Origin: Rhodovastum atsumiense
GTDB taxonomy: Bacteria; Pseudomonadota; Alphaproteobacteria; Acetobacterales; Acetobacteraceae
Reading direction: 5' to 3'
NCBI RefSeq assembly: GCF_937425535.1
Contig: NZ_OW485601.1
Coordinates: forward strand, 5,439,501 to 5,503,500
Length of the DNA: 64,000 nucleotides
Shown here: positions 43,083 to 52,060 of the stretch, in pieces
Layout: the number at the start of each line of letters is the position of its first letter
Numbering within the stretch: position 1 is the stretch's first letter
Made by a program: the position numbers and the translations under genes
Notes under the pieces: model-generated
The model's input: only the letters and a program-made list of their open reading frames with translations
Told to the model about the DNA's origin: nothing
Databases searched by the model: none

Positions 43083-43557
43083 GTATCGATCCTCGGTATT
43101 CGGGCCCGGCGGTCAGGCCAGCCGGCGCGGAAGGGAGAGGAGGGCGCCACGTCCGGTGGCGTCCAGGCGGGCGGCGGGCGCCGGGCTGGCAGGGGCATCG
43201 GGACAGGGCGGCGATGGCACATGCCGACAGAGGGGGCGAGGCGCGGTGCCGCCCCCACGGGTCTGTGCTGCCAGGTTCGCGTGTGCTGCCACCGTGACTG
43301 TCCCGTGACGTCTCCGGTGGGCTACTTAGGGCGGTGATCAGATCGCTGCAAATGATCTCGGCGCCGTGACACGGCGTGCATGGCAGGGTCGCTGTGCCGG
43401 GCGGTCGGGGCGGCCCCGGCGCTTCGTGCCAAAAAAACGCACCGACCAGGAACGATCGGTGCGCGGTGGCGGTGCCAGGGAAGGGCGGCCTGGCGCCGCC
43501 ATGGCCAGAGGGGGCTGCCCTGGGCCGGGCGAGGAAGCGGCCCAGGGGCCCGCGGGG
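43083..43557. other. intergenic region with one terminator
   Basis: 475 bases in front of the large oxidoreductase gene. Apart from the terminator at 43431-43463 I see no gene or RNA. The 43083-43330 part must hold the oxidoreductase promoter, but no clear promoter or redox-regulator box (for example an FNR-type palindrome) can be picked out. Confidence 0.5.
43431..43463 (-). terminator. Rho-independent terminator
   Basis: On the minus strand CGCACCGA and TCGGTGCG form an 8-base perfect stem with a 10-base loop, followed by seven T. It ends the transcript of the small Ala/Pro-rich exported protein, 95 bases behind its stop. Confidence 0.85.
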
Positions 43558-43851
43558 TCAGTTGGTCTTGGTCGGCGCGGGCTGCGGCGCCGGTGTCGTG
43601 GTCCCGGCGGTGGCACCCGGCTTCGCCTCCGGCGCCGTCTGGGCATGGCCGCTCGTCTTGTCGGAGGTCGCCGCCGGCTTTTCGGCGGCCTTCACCGGGG
43701 CCGGCTTGATGGTCTCGTGGCCGGTGGCGGCATGGGTGGCATGGGGATGGGGCGCGGGAGTGGCTTGCGGCGCGGTGGTCTCCGCCAGGGCCGGCAGGGT
43801 GAAGGCACCCATCAGCACGGTGGCCAGCGCGAGACGGGAAAAGCTCTTCAT
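43558..43851 (-). CDS. small exported low-complexity protein
   Basis: A 97-residue protein with a clean signal peptide (SRLALATVLMGAFTLPALAE). The mature 74 residues are almost only Ala, Pro, Thr, Lys, Gly and His (PHPHATHAATGHE, KPAATSDKTSGHAQ), without predicted structure. The spaced His residues could bind metal, but nothing proves this. A complete terminator follows, so it is a single-gene transcript. The start is set by the signal peptide. Confidence 0.65.
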   Translation of the reverse strand: MKSFSRLALATVLMGAFTLPALAETTAPQATPAPHPHATHAATGHETIKPAPVKAAEKPAATSDKTSGHAQTAPEAKPGATAGTTTPAPQPAPTKTN

Positions 43852-43971
43852 CGGGGTGGTCTCCTTCGGTCCGGCATGATCGCCGGGACAGGCAGAGGAA
43901 ACCGCCGGCTCGCGGCGACCGCTTGGCAGGAGTTTGGCGCTGGTGGGGCGGGCGATGAATTCGCGGACATG

Positions 43972-44008
43972 AAAAAGAAAGGGGTGCCCGGCCGCGGCCG
44001 GACACCCC
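43972..44008 (-). terminator. Rho-independent-type terminator after actP
   Basis: On the minus strand a long GC stem (GGGGTGTCCGGCC against GGCCGGGCACCCC, one mismatch) is followed by TTTCTTTTTC. It stands 26 bases behind the actP stop and separates actP from the small exported protein. Confidence 0.8.
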
Positions 44009-44033
44009 CAACGTCAGAAGCCTGATCGGTGGC

Positions 44034-45698
44034 TCAGTGCGAGGCCGCGCCTTCCGCCCCGATTCCGGTCTGGCTGCGGATGTATTGCGCCTCGAACCGT
44101 TCCTTCTCGTTGCGGGCGCCGACGCTGCGGTCGATCAGCGAGAACAGCCAGCAGCCGATGAAGGCGACCGGCATGGAGAACAGCGCCGGCGCGTTGTAGG
44201 GGAAGATGCCGGCGGGGTTGCCCAGCACCACCTTCCAGATCGACGGGCTCAGCACCGTCAGCACCACCGCGGTCAGCAGGCCGAGCCAGCCGCCGAGCAC
44301 GGCGCCACGGGTGGTTAGCCCCTTCCAGTACATCGACAGGATCAGCACCGGGAAGTTGGCCGAGGCGGCGATGGCGAAGGCAAGGCCCACCATGAAGGCG
44401 ATGTTCTGCTTTTCGAAAGCGATGCCCAGCACGATCGCCAGCACGCCCAGCACCACCGTGGTGATCTTCGAAACCCGCAGCTCGTCGCGTTCGTTGGCGC
44501 GGCCGTGCCGGAACACGCTGGCATAGAGGTCATGGCTGACCGCCGAGGCGCCTGCCAGCGTGAGCCCGGCCACCACCGCGAGGATGGTCGCGAAGGCCAC
44601 GGCCGAGATGAAGCCGAGCAACAGGTCGCCGCCCACCGCGTGGGCCAGCCACACCGCCGCCATGTTGCCGCCGCCGCGCAGCGCGGTGCCGGCCAGGTAG
44701 GTGGGGTTGGTGGCGACCAGGGTGATGGCGCCGAAGCCGATGATGAAGGTCAGGATGTAGAAGTAGCCGATGAAGGTGGTCGCCCAGAACACCGACTTGC
44801 GGGCTTCCTTGGCGTCGGCGACGGTGAAGAAGCGCATCAGGATGTGCGGCAGGCCGGCGGTGCCGAACATCAGCGCCAGGCCGAGCGAGATTGCCTCGAC
44901 CGGGTTGGCGACGATGGGGCCCGGCAGCATGATCGCGTCGTGCTTGGGATGCACCTCGATCGCCTTGGCGAACAGCGCCTCCGGGTTGAAGCCGAACTGC
45001 ACCAGCACCAGGATCGCCATCAGGGTGGCGCCGCCGAGCAGCAGGCAGGCCTTGATGATCTGCACCCAGGTGGTCGCCAGCATGCCGCCGAAGGTGACGT
45101 ACAGCACCATCAGCACGCCGACCAGCACGACGGCCACGTTGTAGTCGAGACCGAACAGCAGCTTGATCAACTGGCCGGCGCCGACCATCTGCGCGATCAG
45201 GTAGAAGGCCACCACCACCAGCGTGCCGGAGGCGGCAAGGCTGCGCATCGGCGTCTGCGACAGGCGGTAGCTGACCACGTCGGCAAAGGTGTATTTGCCA
45301 AGGTTGCGCAGCCGCTCGGCCATCAGCGTGACGATGATCGGCCAGCCGACCAGGAAGCCGATCGAATAGATCAGGCCATCATAGCCACTGGTGTAGACCA
45401 GCGCTGAGATGCCGAGGAACGATGCCGCGGACATGTAGTCGCCCGCGATCGCCAGCCCGTTCTGAAAGCCGGTGATGCCGCCGCCGGCCGTATAGAAATC
45501 AGCGGCCGAGCGGGTGCGCTTGGCGGCCCAATAGGTGATGAACAGGGTGCCGATGACGAAGGCGACGAACATCGTGATGGCGGTGACGTTGGTCGCCTGC
45601 CGCTCCGCCTGACCGAGATCGGCGCCGGCGGCCAGGGCGGGAAGCGAGGCCAGCGAGGCCAGGGCGGCAAGCGCCAGGATGCGCGGCAGGCGGCTCAT
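44034..45698 (-). CDS. actP: cation/acetate symporter
   Basis: A 554-residue sodium:solute symporter (SSF family) that imports acetate and often glycolate or propionate. An N-terminal signal-like stretch is followed by about 13 membrane helices. ActP marks: [56 protein letters not shown] and [10 protein letters not shown]. Its ATG overlaps the stop of the DUF485 gene by four bases (ATGA), the usual yjcH-actP arrangement. PrpE, which could activate the imported acid, is divergent from this pair. A strong terminator follows. Confidence 0.95.
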   Translation of the reverse strand: MSRLPRILALAALASLASLPALAAGADLGQAERQATNVTAITMFVAFVIGTLFITYWAAKRTRSAADFYTAGGGITGFQNGLAIAGDYMSAASFLGISALVYTSGYDGLIYSIGFLVGWPIIVTLMAERLRNLGKYTFADVVSYRLSQTPMRSLAASGTLVVVAFYLIAQMVGAGQLIKLLFGLDYNVAVVLVGVLMVLYVTFGGMLATTWVQIIKACLLLGGATLMAILVLVQFGFNPEALFAKAIEVHPKHDAIMLPGPIVANPVEAISLGLALMFGTAGLPHILMRFFTVADAKEARKSVFWATTFIGYFYILTFIIGFGAITLVATNPTYLAGTALRGGGNMAAVWLAHAVGGDLLLGFISAVAFATILAVVAGLTLAGASAVSHDLYASVFRHGRANERDELRVSKITTVVLGVLAIVLGIAFEKQNIAFMVGLAFAIAASANFPVLILSMYWKGLTTRGAVLGGWLGLLTAVVLTVLSPSIWKVVLGNPAGIFPYNAPALFSMPVAFIGCWLFSLIDRSVGARNEKERFEAQYIRSQTGIGAEGAASH

Positions 45699-45997
45699 CT
45701 TGCGTCCTCCACGATCTCGCGCGTGAGTTGGTCGTAGGCGGTGTTGGCACGCGCCACGTAGATGCCGGTGATGATGATGGCCGAGAGAATCACGCCCAGG
45801 CCGATCGGGAAGGCCAGGGTGATCGTGGCGCCGAGCTTGATCGCGAGGAATTCCTTGTTGAATGCGACCAGGAAAATGAAGCCGTAATAGATTACCAGCA
45901 TCAGGGCCGCGAGCGTCCAGCTGAAGCGATTACGTCTGGCTTCGAGTTCTTTGAATTTTGGATTGCCTCTGACGCGACTAACGACGTCGACGGTCAT
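45695..45997 (-). CDS. DUF485 membrane protein, ActP partner (YjcH-like)
   Basis: A 100-residue protein with two membrane helices ([16 protein letters not shown] and [20 protein letters not shown]) and the DUF485 core [15 protein letters not shown]. In other bacteria it is encoded with ActP and is thought to assist the permease; its exact role is not established. GGGAG precedes ATG 45997. The four-base overlap with actP shows translational coupling. The promoter must lie in the 664-base gap to the right. Confidence 0.92.
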   Translation of the reverse strand: MTVDVVSRVRGNPKFKELEARRNRFSWTLAALMLVIYYGFIFLVAFNKEFLAIKLGATITLAFPIGLGVILSAIIITGIYVARANTAYDQLTREIVEDAR

Positions 45998-46661
45998 TAC
46001 GTTCTCCCGTTCCCGGGCCGCTTGGTGGCCTCGGTGTTGTACTTCGATCTGCTGTCCACGCCGGGTATTGCCGCGCGCAAGACACTGCAGCCCTTTCGCT
46101 CTATCCATGAAGCATGGCTGGAATGCAAGGACCGAAATGTATCCTCTGCAACTCAGCTTCGTGTGTCGCTGCCGGGGCGGTCCCGCCGTCGCGGTGCCCG
46201 CATACTGGGATACTCAGTCCACCGGATGAAAAAGTTGTCGCTTGCGAGATTTCCGATGTAATTTATTCGAAACCGGCGGCTTTGCCGTGCTTCGTGCAGG
46301 GCATCGAGACCCGGCCAAGATCTGGCCCCGGGGCATCGCTCCGGAACGTCCGGGCATAGGGAGGAAGAGACCGTCATGACGTATCGGCCGAAGCTGCCTC
46401 GTGGTCCCACGGCGCACGATATCTCGTGGCCTTCCCGTGGCACACCGACCTGTCAGGACTGTCAATCGCGGTGCGGGTGATTCGCCGCTTGCCCGCGATC
46501 ACGGCAGGACTTCGCGACATCTTCCCCGCCAACCCGTCGCAGGCGCGGCAACGCCGCCTCGTCGCCTAGCCTCACGTCCCGTCACGGCCGCCGGAACGCA
46601 TGCCATACGTTCCGCGATCGTCCATGCCATGGCAAACTGATTGCGCACTGGGAGCAAAAAA
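45998..46661. other. long divergent promoter region between actP unit and prpE
   Basis: 664 bases between two divergent short-fatty-acid genes, so both promoters and probably shared control lie here. Bases 46230-46275 are AT-richer, and TTGTCG (46235) with TAATTT (46259), spaced by 18, could serve as a rightward promoter, but this is weak. A 34-codon frame with a strong ribosome binding site sits at 46376 and is listed separately. No RNA gene is recognised. Confidence 0.45.
46376..46480 (+). CDS. possible 34-residue Cys-containing microprotein
   Basis: A short frame opens MTYRPKLPRGPTAHD and ends TCQDCQSRCG, with three cysteines in CxxCxxxC. GGGAGGAAGAG lies seven bases before the ATG, one of the best ribosome binding sites in the window, which is the main reason to list it. 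The frame stops 180 bases before prpE on the same strand. It could be a leader peptide or metal-binding microprotein. No known family is recognised, and chance is possible. Confidence 0.35.
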   Translation: MTYRPKLPRGPTAHDISWPSRGTPTCQDCQSRCG

Positions 46662-48566
46662 ATGAATGATATTGCGCACAACCCTCGTTACGAAGAAATA
46701 ATGCTTGCATGGCGCCGTGACCCCGAAGCCTATTGGGCGGAAGCGGCCAAAGGCATCGACTGGATCCGTCCGCCCGAGCGCATTTTCGCGCCGGAGCTTG
46801 GCCCCTATGGCCGCTGGTTCGTGGGCGGCGAGATGAATACTTGCGTCAATGCCATCGACCGGCACGTGGCGGCCGGGCGGGGCGACCAGCCGGCCTTGAT
46901 CTGGGACAGCCCGATGACCGGCCGGATCGTCAAGCTGACTTACACCGAGATGCGTGACCGCACCGCGCGGGTTGCCGGCGCGCTCGCGCAGCTTGGGGTG
47001 CGGCGCGGCGACCGTGTGGTGATCTACATGCCGATGGTGCCAGAAGCCGCCATCGCCATGTTCGCCTGCGCCCGCATCGGGGCGATCCACTCCGTCGTGT
47101 TCGGCGGCTTCGCCGCGGCCGAGCTTGCCAAGCGCATCGACGATGCCACGCCGAAGGTGATCGTCTCCGCCTCCTGCGGCCTCGAGCCCGGGCGTGTCAT
47201 TCCCTACAAACCGTTGCTGGACGCGGCGATCGCCTTTTCGAGCCACAAGCCGCAATCCTGCCTGATCCTGCAACGCGAGCAGGTGGTGGCGCCGCTGACA
47301 CCAGGGCGCGACCATGACTTCGCCGAGGCGGAAGCCGCCGCCACGCCGCACGATCCGGTGCCGGTGCTGGCGACCGATCCGCTTTACATCCTTTATACGT
47401 CGGGCACGACCGGAAAGCCCAAGGGCGTGGTGCGCGACAATGGCGGCCACGCGGTCGCCCTGCACAACACGATGCGCATCCTGTACGGCGTGGACCCGGG
47501 CGATGTGTTCTGGGCAGCATCCGACATCGGCTGGGTGGTCGGACATTCCTACATCATCTACGCGCCGTTGCTCGCGGGCTGCACCAGCATCATGTACGAA
47601 GGCAAGCCGGTCGGGACCCCCGATCCCGGTGCTTTCTGGCGGGTCTGCTCGCAGCACGGCGTCCGCGCGCTGTTCACCGCCCCCACCGCGTTCCGCGCCA
47701 TCAAGCAGCAGGATCCCGAGGCGTCCTACCTGGCGAAATACGATCTCTCGAAACTCGAGACGCTGTTCCTCGCGGGCGAGCGCTGCGATCCGCCGACCGC
47801 GGTGTGGGCGGCCGAGAAACTGGGCATCCCGGTGGTCGATCACTGGTGGCAGACCGAAACCGGCTGGGCGATCACGGCCGGCTTCAAGGGGCTTGGCCTG
47901 TTCCCCGTCAAGCCCGGCTCGGGCGGGCGCGCCTCGCCGGGCTTCGACCTGCAGGTGCTGAATGATGACGGCCATGTGCTGCCGCCGGGCGAGAGCGGCA
48001 ACCTCGCGGTGAAACTGCCGCTGCCCCCGGGCTGCGCGCCCACCCTGTGGAACAACGACGAGGGCTTCCGCAACTCCTACATCGCCGACTTCCCCGGCTG
48101 GTACCGCACCGGCGATGCCGGGATCATCGATGCGGACGGCGACGTGTGGATCATGGGACGCACCGACGACATCATCAACGTGGCCGGGCACCGCCTGTCC
48201 ACCGGTTCGATGGAAGAGGTGCTGGCCTCCCACCCGGACGTCGCCGAATGCGCCGTGGTCGGCGCCAAGGACGAACTGAAGGGACAGGTTCCGCTCGGGC
48301 TGGTGGTGCTGAAGGCGGGGGTCAGCCGCGCACCGGAGGACATCGTCCGGGAACTGGTGGCGTTGGTGCGAGACCGCATCGGGCCGGTCGCGGCCTTCAA
48401 GGATGCCCGCGTGGTGGCGCGGTTGCCCAAGACGCGCAGCGGCAAGATCCTGCGCGGATCGATCCGGCGTATCGCCGATGGCGAGGCGGCGGCGCCGCCG
48501 GCGACCATTGATGATCCGGCGGTGCTCGACGAGATCGGGGCGGTGCTGGGTCGCCCGGCCGCCTGA
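46662..48566 (+). CDS. prpE: propionyl-CoA synthetase
   Basis: A 634-residue acyl-adenylate-forming enzyme that activates propionate (and acetate less well) to the CoA thioester. Core motifs: YTSGTTGKPKG, GHSYIIYAPLLAGC then EGKPVGTPDP (typical of PrpE and not Acs), WWQTETGW and the C-terminal KTRSGKILRGS with the catalytic, acetylation-sensitive lysine. The N-terminal ACAS domain opens YEEIMLAWRRDPEAYW. GGGAG stands before ATG 46662. It is divergent from the acetate permease pair. Two tandem hairpins follow the stop. No methylcitrate-cycle genes are in the window. Confidence 0.94.
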   Translation: MNDIAHNPRYEEIMLAWRRDPEAYWAEAAKGIDWIRPPERIFAPELGPYGRWFVGGEMNTCVNAIDRHVAAGRGDQPALIWDSPMTGRIVKLTYTEMRDRTARVAGALAQLGVRRGDRVVIYMPMVPEAAIAMFACARIGAIHSVVFGGFAAAELAKRIDDATPKVIVSASCGLEPGRVIPYKPLLDAAIAFSSHKPQSCLILQREQVVAPLTPGRDHDFAEAEAAATPHDPVPVLATDPLYILYTSGTTGKPKGVVRDNGGHAVALHNTMRILYGVDPGDVFWAASDIGWVVGHSYIIYAPLLAGCTSIMYEGKPVGTPDPGAFWRVCSQHGVRALFTAPTAFRAIKQQDPEASYLAKYDLSKLETLFLAGERCDPPTAVWAAEKLGIPVVDHWWQTETGWAITAGFKGLGLFPVKPGSGGRASPGFDLQVLNDDGHVLPPGESGNLAVKLPLPPGCAPTLWNNDEGFRNSYIADFPGWYRTGDAGIIDADGDVWIMGRTDDIINVAGHRLSTGSMEEVLASHPDVAECAVVGAKDELKGQVPLGLVVLKAGVSRAPEDIVRELVALVRDRIGPVAAFKDARVVARLPKTRSGKILRGSIRRIADGEAAAPPATIDDPAVLDEIGAVLGRPAA

Positions 48567-48596
48567 GCCGGCGTCCTCGGGGCGTTGTCCGTGGGC

Positions 48597-48650
48597 CAGG
48601 GCCGGCGTGGATCGCCGGCCCTGAGTCCCGACCGCCATCATGGTCGGGAC
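48597..48650 (+). terminator. two tandem hairpins after prpE
   Basis: CAGGGCCGGCG/CGCCGGCCCTG (11-base stem, 5-base loop) is followed after one base by GTCCCGACC/GGTCGGGAC (9-base stem, 8-base loop). They stand 30 bases behind the prpE stop. No T-tract follows, so the pair may act as a factor-assisted terminator or 3' barrier. Confidence 0.55.
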
Positions 48651-48795
48651 GGCGAGCGTCTGCGGGAAACCTGTGTTCGCGCGACAAACATCTCGATGCG
48701 GCACCCCGGGATCACTTTGGCGGCGGGAAATGCACGTTACGGTTGCTTTTCGCCGCTTCGATCTCTAGGAAGCAGGGAACCGGGCACGTTTCCTC

Positions 48796-49170
48796 ATGGT
48801 GGCAGGTTCGATGGCGAATTTTGGATCAGGCAACATAATCTTCCATCGCGCCGATATTCTCTATGCCCTGGAGTGGGCGGCGGCGGCACCGGGGCTGGGG
48901 CGCTGGACCGTTCTGCTCGACGATACGGAACAGACCAGGCTGGTTTCGGTGGTGCCTCCCGGTACCGAACGGCCGGCGTTCCTGATCACCCGTTCCCAGG
49001 AAGGCGTTTTCGTGATGCCGCAGGCGCCGGGCGAGGAAGGGTTGCAGATCCGGCGCTTCGGCAATTTGCGGGAAGCCGTGCTGGCGATCTGTCCGCTGGA
49101 CGACGAGCGGGCCGTGGCCGTGAACGAGGCCATGGAGATCCTCTATCCGAGGACGTTGCGTTCGGACTGA
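48796..49170 (+). CDS. protein of unknown function
   Basis: A 124-residue soluble protein (119 if ATG 48811 is used; neither start has a strong ribosome binding site). It has mixed alpha/beta character: ADILYALEWAAAAPGLGRW, TVLLDDTEQTRLVSVVPPG, AFLITRSQEGVFVMPQ and LREAVLAICPL. It has no signal, membrane segment or known motif. The GC-rich third codon positions support real coding. It is not clearly linked to its neighbours: prpE ends 230 bases before it and a GNAT gene starts 80 bases after it. Confidence 0.55.
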   Translation: MVAGSMANFGSGNIIFHRADILYALEWAAAAPGLGRWTVLLDDTEQTRLVSVVPPGTERPAFLITRSQEGVFVMPQAPGEEGLQIRRFGNLREAVLAICPLDDERAVAVNEAMEILYPRTLRSD

Positions 49171-49250
49171 CCGGCTGCGGCCAAGCTGATCCGGCAGGCT
49201 CGTCGCGATCTTCTCTCCCGCCGGGAGGGAAGAGATGCGATGATGTTTCC

Positions 49251-49943
49251 ATGAGCCCGCTTCCGATCGGCCCCGAGGTCGATGCCACCCCGCGTCCGTT
49301 GCCCGCGCGCGTGAAGATTCCCGGCCGGACCGTGACGCTTGAGCCATTGCACCCGCGTCACGCGCCCGATCTCTGGCGCGCCGCCCAGGGCGCGGACGAA
49401 TCCTGGACCTATCTGGGCGTTGGTCCGTTCGCCTCGGCCGAGGCGATGGCACGCCATGTCGCGGCCTTCGCGAGCACGCACGATCCCATGGTCTGGGCGG
49501 TCAGGCCGGTGGCGACCGGCATGGTGTCCGGCTGGATCGCGCTGATGGACATCCAGCCCGCGCATGCCGCGATCGAACTCGGTCATATCTGGTTTGCCCC
49601 GGCGATGCAGCGCACGCGCGCGGCCACCGAGGCGATGTTCCTGTTGCTGCGGCTGGCCGCCGACGACCTGGGCTACCGGCGGCTGGTGTGGAAATGCAAC
49701 GCACTGAATGAACCCAGCCGCCGTGCCGCCGAACGCCTCGGCTTCACCCCCGAGGGCCGGCACCGCGCCCATCTGGTGGTGAAGGGCCGGCTGCGCGACA
49801 CCGACTGGTACAGCATCGTCGACGCGGAATGGCCGCGCTGTCGCGACGCGATCCTGGCCTGGCTTGATCCGGCGAATTTCGCCCCCGACGGCACCGCGCT
49901 GCGCGCGCTCGCCACGATCCGGGCGGAGCTGCAGCCGGCGTAA
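49251..49943 (+). CDS. GNAT acetyltransferase, RimJ/RimL-like
   Basis: A 230-residue GNAT-fold protein (Acetyltransf_3). The opening PGRTVTLEPLHPRHAPDLWR, the middle IELGHIWFAPAMQRTRAATE with acetyl-CoA contacts, and the end NEPSRRAAERLGFTPEGRHR followed by VVKGRLRDTDWYSI are standard for the group. It resembles yeast YPL-type and bacterial small-molecule acetylases, and no substrate is given. It is distinct from the GNAT gene at 8.6 kb. It stands between an unknown gene and the ThDP enzyme on the same strand. Confidence 0.87.
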   Translation: MSPLPIGPEVDATPRPLPARVKIPGRTVTLEPLHPRHAPDLWRAAQGADESWTYLGVGPFASAEAMARHVAAFASTHDPMVWAVRPVATGMVSGWIALMDIQPAHAAIELGHIWFAPAMQRTRAATEAMFLLLRLAADDLGYRRLVWKCNALNEPSRRAAERLGFTPEGRHRAHLVVKGRLRDTDWYSIVDAEWPRCRDAILAWLDPANFAPDGTALRALATIRAELQPA

Positions 49944-50057
49944 CGACTCGCCGCGCCCGGGCGGCACCATCGTCGGCGAAGTGGTCGGGCTTCGGCCCTT
50001 ACCGCCGCGACGCGACCGCTCTATCTTCGCCCCCGGATTGGGCTGGGAGCGGCAGTC

Positions 50058-51848
50058 ATGGAACTGGCGAAGGCGCGCGGGGCTCGGATTGCGCCGCGAC
50101 AGGGCGGACGGGTCCTTGCGGACGCCCTGGTGGCGCAGGGCATCACCCATGCCTTCACCGTCCCTGGCGAGAGCTTCCTGCCGGTGCTCGACGGCCTCTA
50201 TGCCGTGCGCCAGAAACTGCATCTGACCACCTGCCGCTTCGAGGCCGGCGCCGCGAACATGGCCGAGGCCTACGGCAAGCTGACCGGTCGTCCGGCCGCC
50301 GCCTTCGTCACCCGTGGTCCGGGTGCCTGCCACGCCGCCATCGGCGTGCATGTGGCGTTCCAGGATTCGACCCCGCTGCTGCTGTTTGTCGGCCAGATTC
50401 CCTTCGGCGAAACCGATCGCGAGAGCTTCCAGGAAGTCGACTACCGGCGGATGTTCCAGCCGCTCGCCAAATGGGTGACGCAGATCGACGATGCCACCCG
50501 CATTCCCGAGATCGTCGCGCACGCGGTCGATGTCGCCACCACCGGTCGCCCCGGTCCGGTGGTGATCGCGCTCTCGGAGGAGATGCAGCAGCGCGTCGTC
50601 GAGGTTACCGATCTGCGCCCGGTCCAGGTCGCGCGCCCGCATCCGGATCCGGCCGCGCTGGAACGCATGCTGGCGCTGCTGGCGCGGGCCCGCAAGCCGC
50701 TGGCCATCCTCGGCGGCAGTGGCTGGAGCGAGCAGGGGCGGGCGGATATCCGTGCCTTCCTGACAACCAACGATCTGCCGGTCAGCGTTTCCTTCCGCCG
50801 CCAGGCGCTGTACGACAACACGCTGGACAACTATGTCGGCGACCTTGGCGTTGGATCCGATCCGGCGCTGGTGGCGCGGGCGCGGGAAGCCGACCTGATC
50901 CTGGCCATCGGCACGCGGCTGGGGGAGGCGGTGTCGCAGGGCTACACGCTGCTCGATCCGGTGGGCGGCGTGCCGCTGGTGCATGTCCATCCCGATGCCG
51001 GCGAGATCGGCCGGGTGTTCCGGCCGGCACTCGGCATCGTCACCGACCTCAATGTCTTCGCCGCCGCGGCGGCGCGCCTGCCCGCGGTGCAGCCCGCCTG
51101 GTCGGAATGGCGGCACGACCTGCGCGCGCTGCGCCAGGCCGGCCGTGAGGTCCCGGAGTACGAGGGGCCGCTCAATCTCGCCCGGGTCCTGCGCGAGCTC
51201 GAGGACCTGCTGGAAGACGACGCCATCCTCACCTGCGATGCCGGAAACTTCGCGACCTGGCCGCCACGCTTCATGAATTTCAGGGATGGCCAGCGCTTCA
51301 TCGGCCCGACCAACGGCGCCATGGGCTACAGCGTGCCGGCGGCGATCGGGGCGAAGATCGCCTTTCCTGGTCGGCAGGTGGTTTCCTTCGTTGGTGACGG
51401 CGGTTTCCTGATGACCGGCCAGGAACTGGCCACCGCCTTCCATCACGGCGTCGCGCCGATCGTGCTGGTGTTCAACAACCAGATGTACGGCACGATCCGC
51501 ATGCACCAGGAGCGGGCCTATCCCGGCCGCGTTTCCGGCACCGCGCTGACCAATCCCGATTTCGCGCGGCTGATCGAGGCGTTCGGCGGCCATGGCGAAG
51601 TCGTGGCGGCGACAGCGGAATTCGCCCCCGCCTTCCGTCGCGCCGTGCTGAGCGGACGCCCCGCCCTGATCGAGCTGCGGATGAATCCCGAGCAGATCAC
51701 CACCCGCGCCACCATTGCCCAGCTACGCGCCGGCGCGACCGCTGCCAGCCGGCCGCCGGCAAAGCCCAAGGTCAAGCGCGCCTCCGCGCCGAAGCGTGCG
51801 GCGGCGGGCGTGCGCGCGGCGCCGAAGAAGCCCAAGCCGAAGCGCTGA
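50058..51848 (+). CDS. ThDP-dependent enzyme (acetolactate-synthase-like) with basic C-terminal tail
   Basis: A 596-residue enzyme with the three-domain ThDP fold. The N-terminal PYR domain has VPGESFLPVLDGL and the activating Glu in RFEAGAANMAEAYG. The middle domain lies at about 205-335. The C-terminal PP domain has the ThDP/Mg motif GDGGFLMTGQELATAF then NNQMYGTIRMHQE. It is close to acetolactate synthase large chains, but no small subunit is adjacent, so a decarboxylase or ligase on another 2-keto acid is equally possible. The last 40 residues (KPKVKRASAPKRAAA, AAPKKPKPKR) are Lys/Arg/Ala/Pro-rich, histone-H1-like and unusual for the family. Confidence 0.85.
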   Translation: MELAKARGARIAPRQGGRVLADALVAQGITHAFTVPGESFLPVLDGLYAVRQKLHLTTCRFEAGAANMAEAYGKLTGRPAAAFVTRGPGACHAAIGVHVAFQDSTPLLLFVGQIPFGETDRESFQEVDYRRMFQPLAKWVTQIDDATRIPEIVAHAVDVATTGRPGPVVIALSEEMQQRVVEVTDLRPVQVARPHPDPAALERMLALLARARKPLAILGGSGWSEQGRADIRAFLTTNDLPVSVSFRRQALYDNTLDNYVGDLGVGSDPALVARAREADLILAIGTRLGEAVSQGYTLLDPVGGVPLVHVHPDAGEIGRVFRPALGIVTDLNVFAAAAARLPAVQPAWSEWRHDLRALRQAGREVPEYEGPLNLARVLRELEDLLEDDAILTCDAGNFATWPPRFMNFRDGQRFIGPTNGAMGYSVPAAIGAKIAFPGRQVVSFVGDGGFLMTGQELATAFHHGVAPIVLVFNNQMYGTIRMHQERAYPGRVSGTALTNPDFARLIEAFGGHGEVVAATAEFAPAFRRAVLSGRPALIELRMNPEQITTRATIAQLRAGATAASRPPAKPKVKRASAPKRAAAGVRAAPKKPKPKR

Positions 51849-52060
51849 TATCGTATCAACACGGATATCGTTGTAAAATTGCAGCAAAACACTTCCGGCC
51901 ATTTTGCCGGATTTCGTTCGCTTGCGGAAACTTGCAGTTTCCATCTATGCAAGGTGCCATCTCCGTCGTGTGATGTGCCTGTTCGTGATCGGGCCAGCAT
52001 GGTTCGACCGGCGGGCCGCGCCGCTGCCCCGACAAGCGGTCCGCGACGAGGAGGAAACGC

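Noticed and set aside
49143-51593. An 816-codon minus-strand open frame opposite the GNAT and ThDP genes
   Set aside because: No recognisable motif, and the plus strand encodes two intact enzyme families in the same place.
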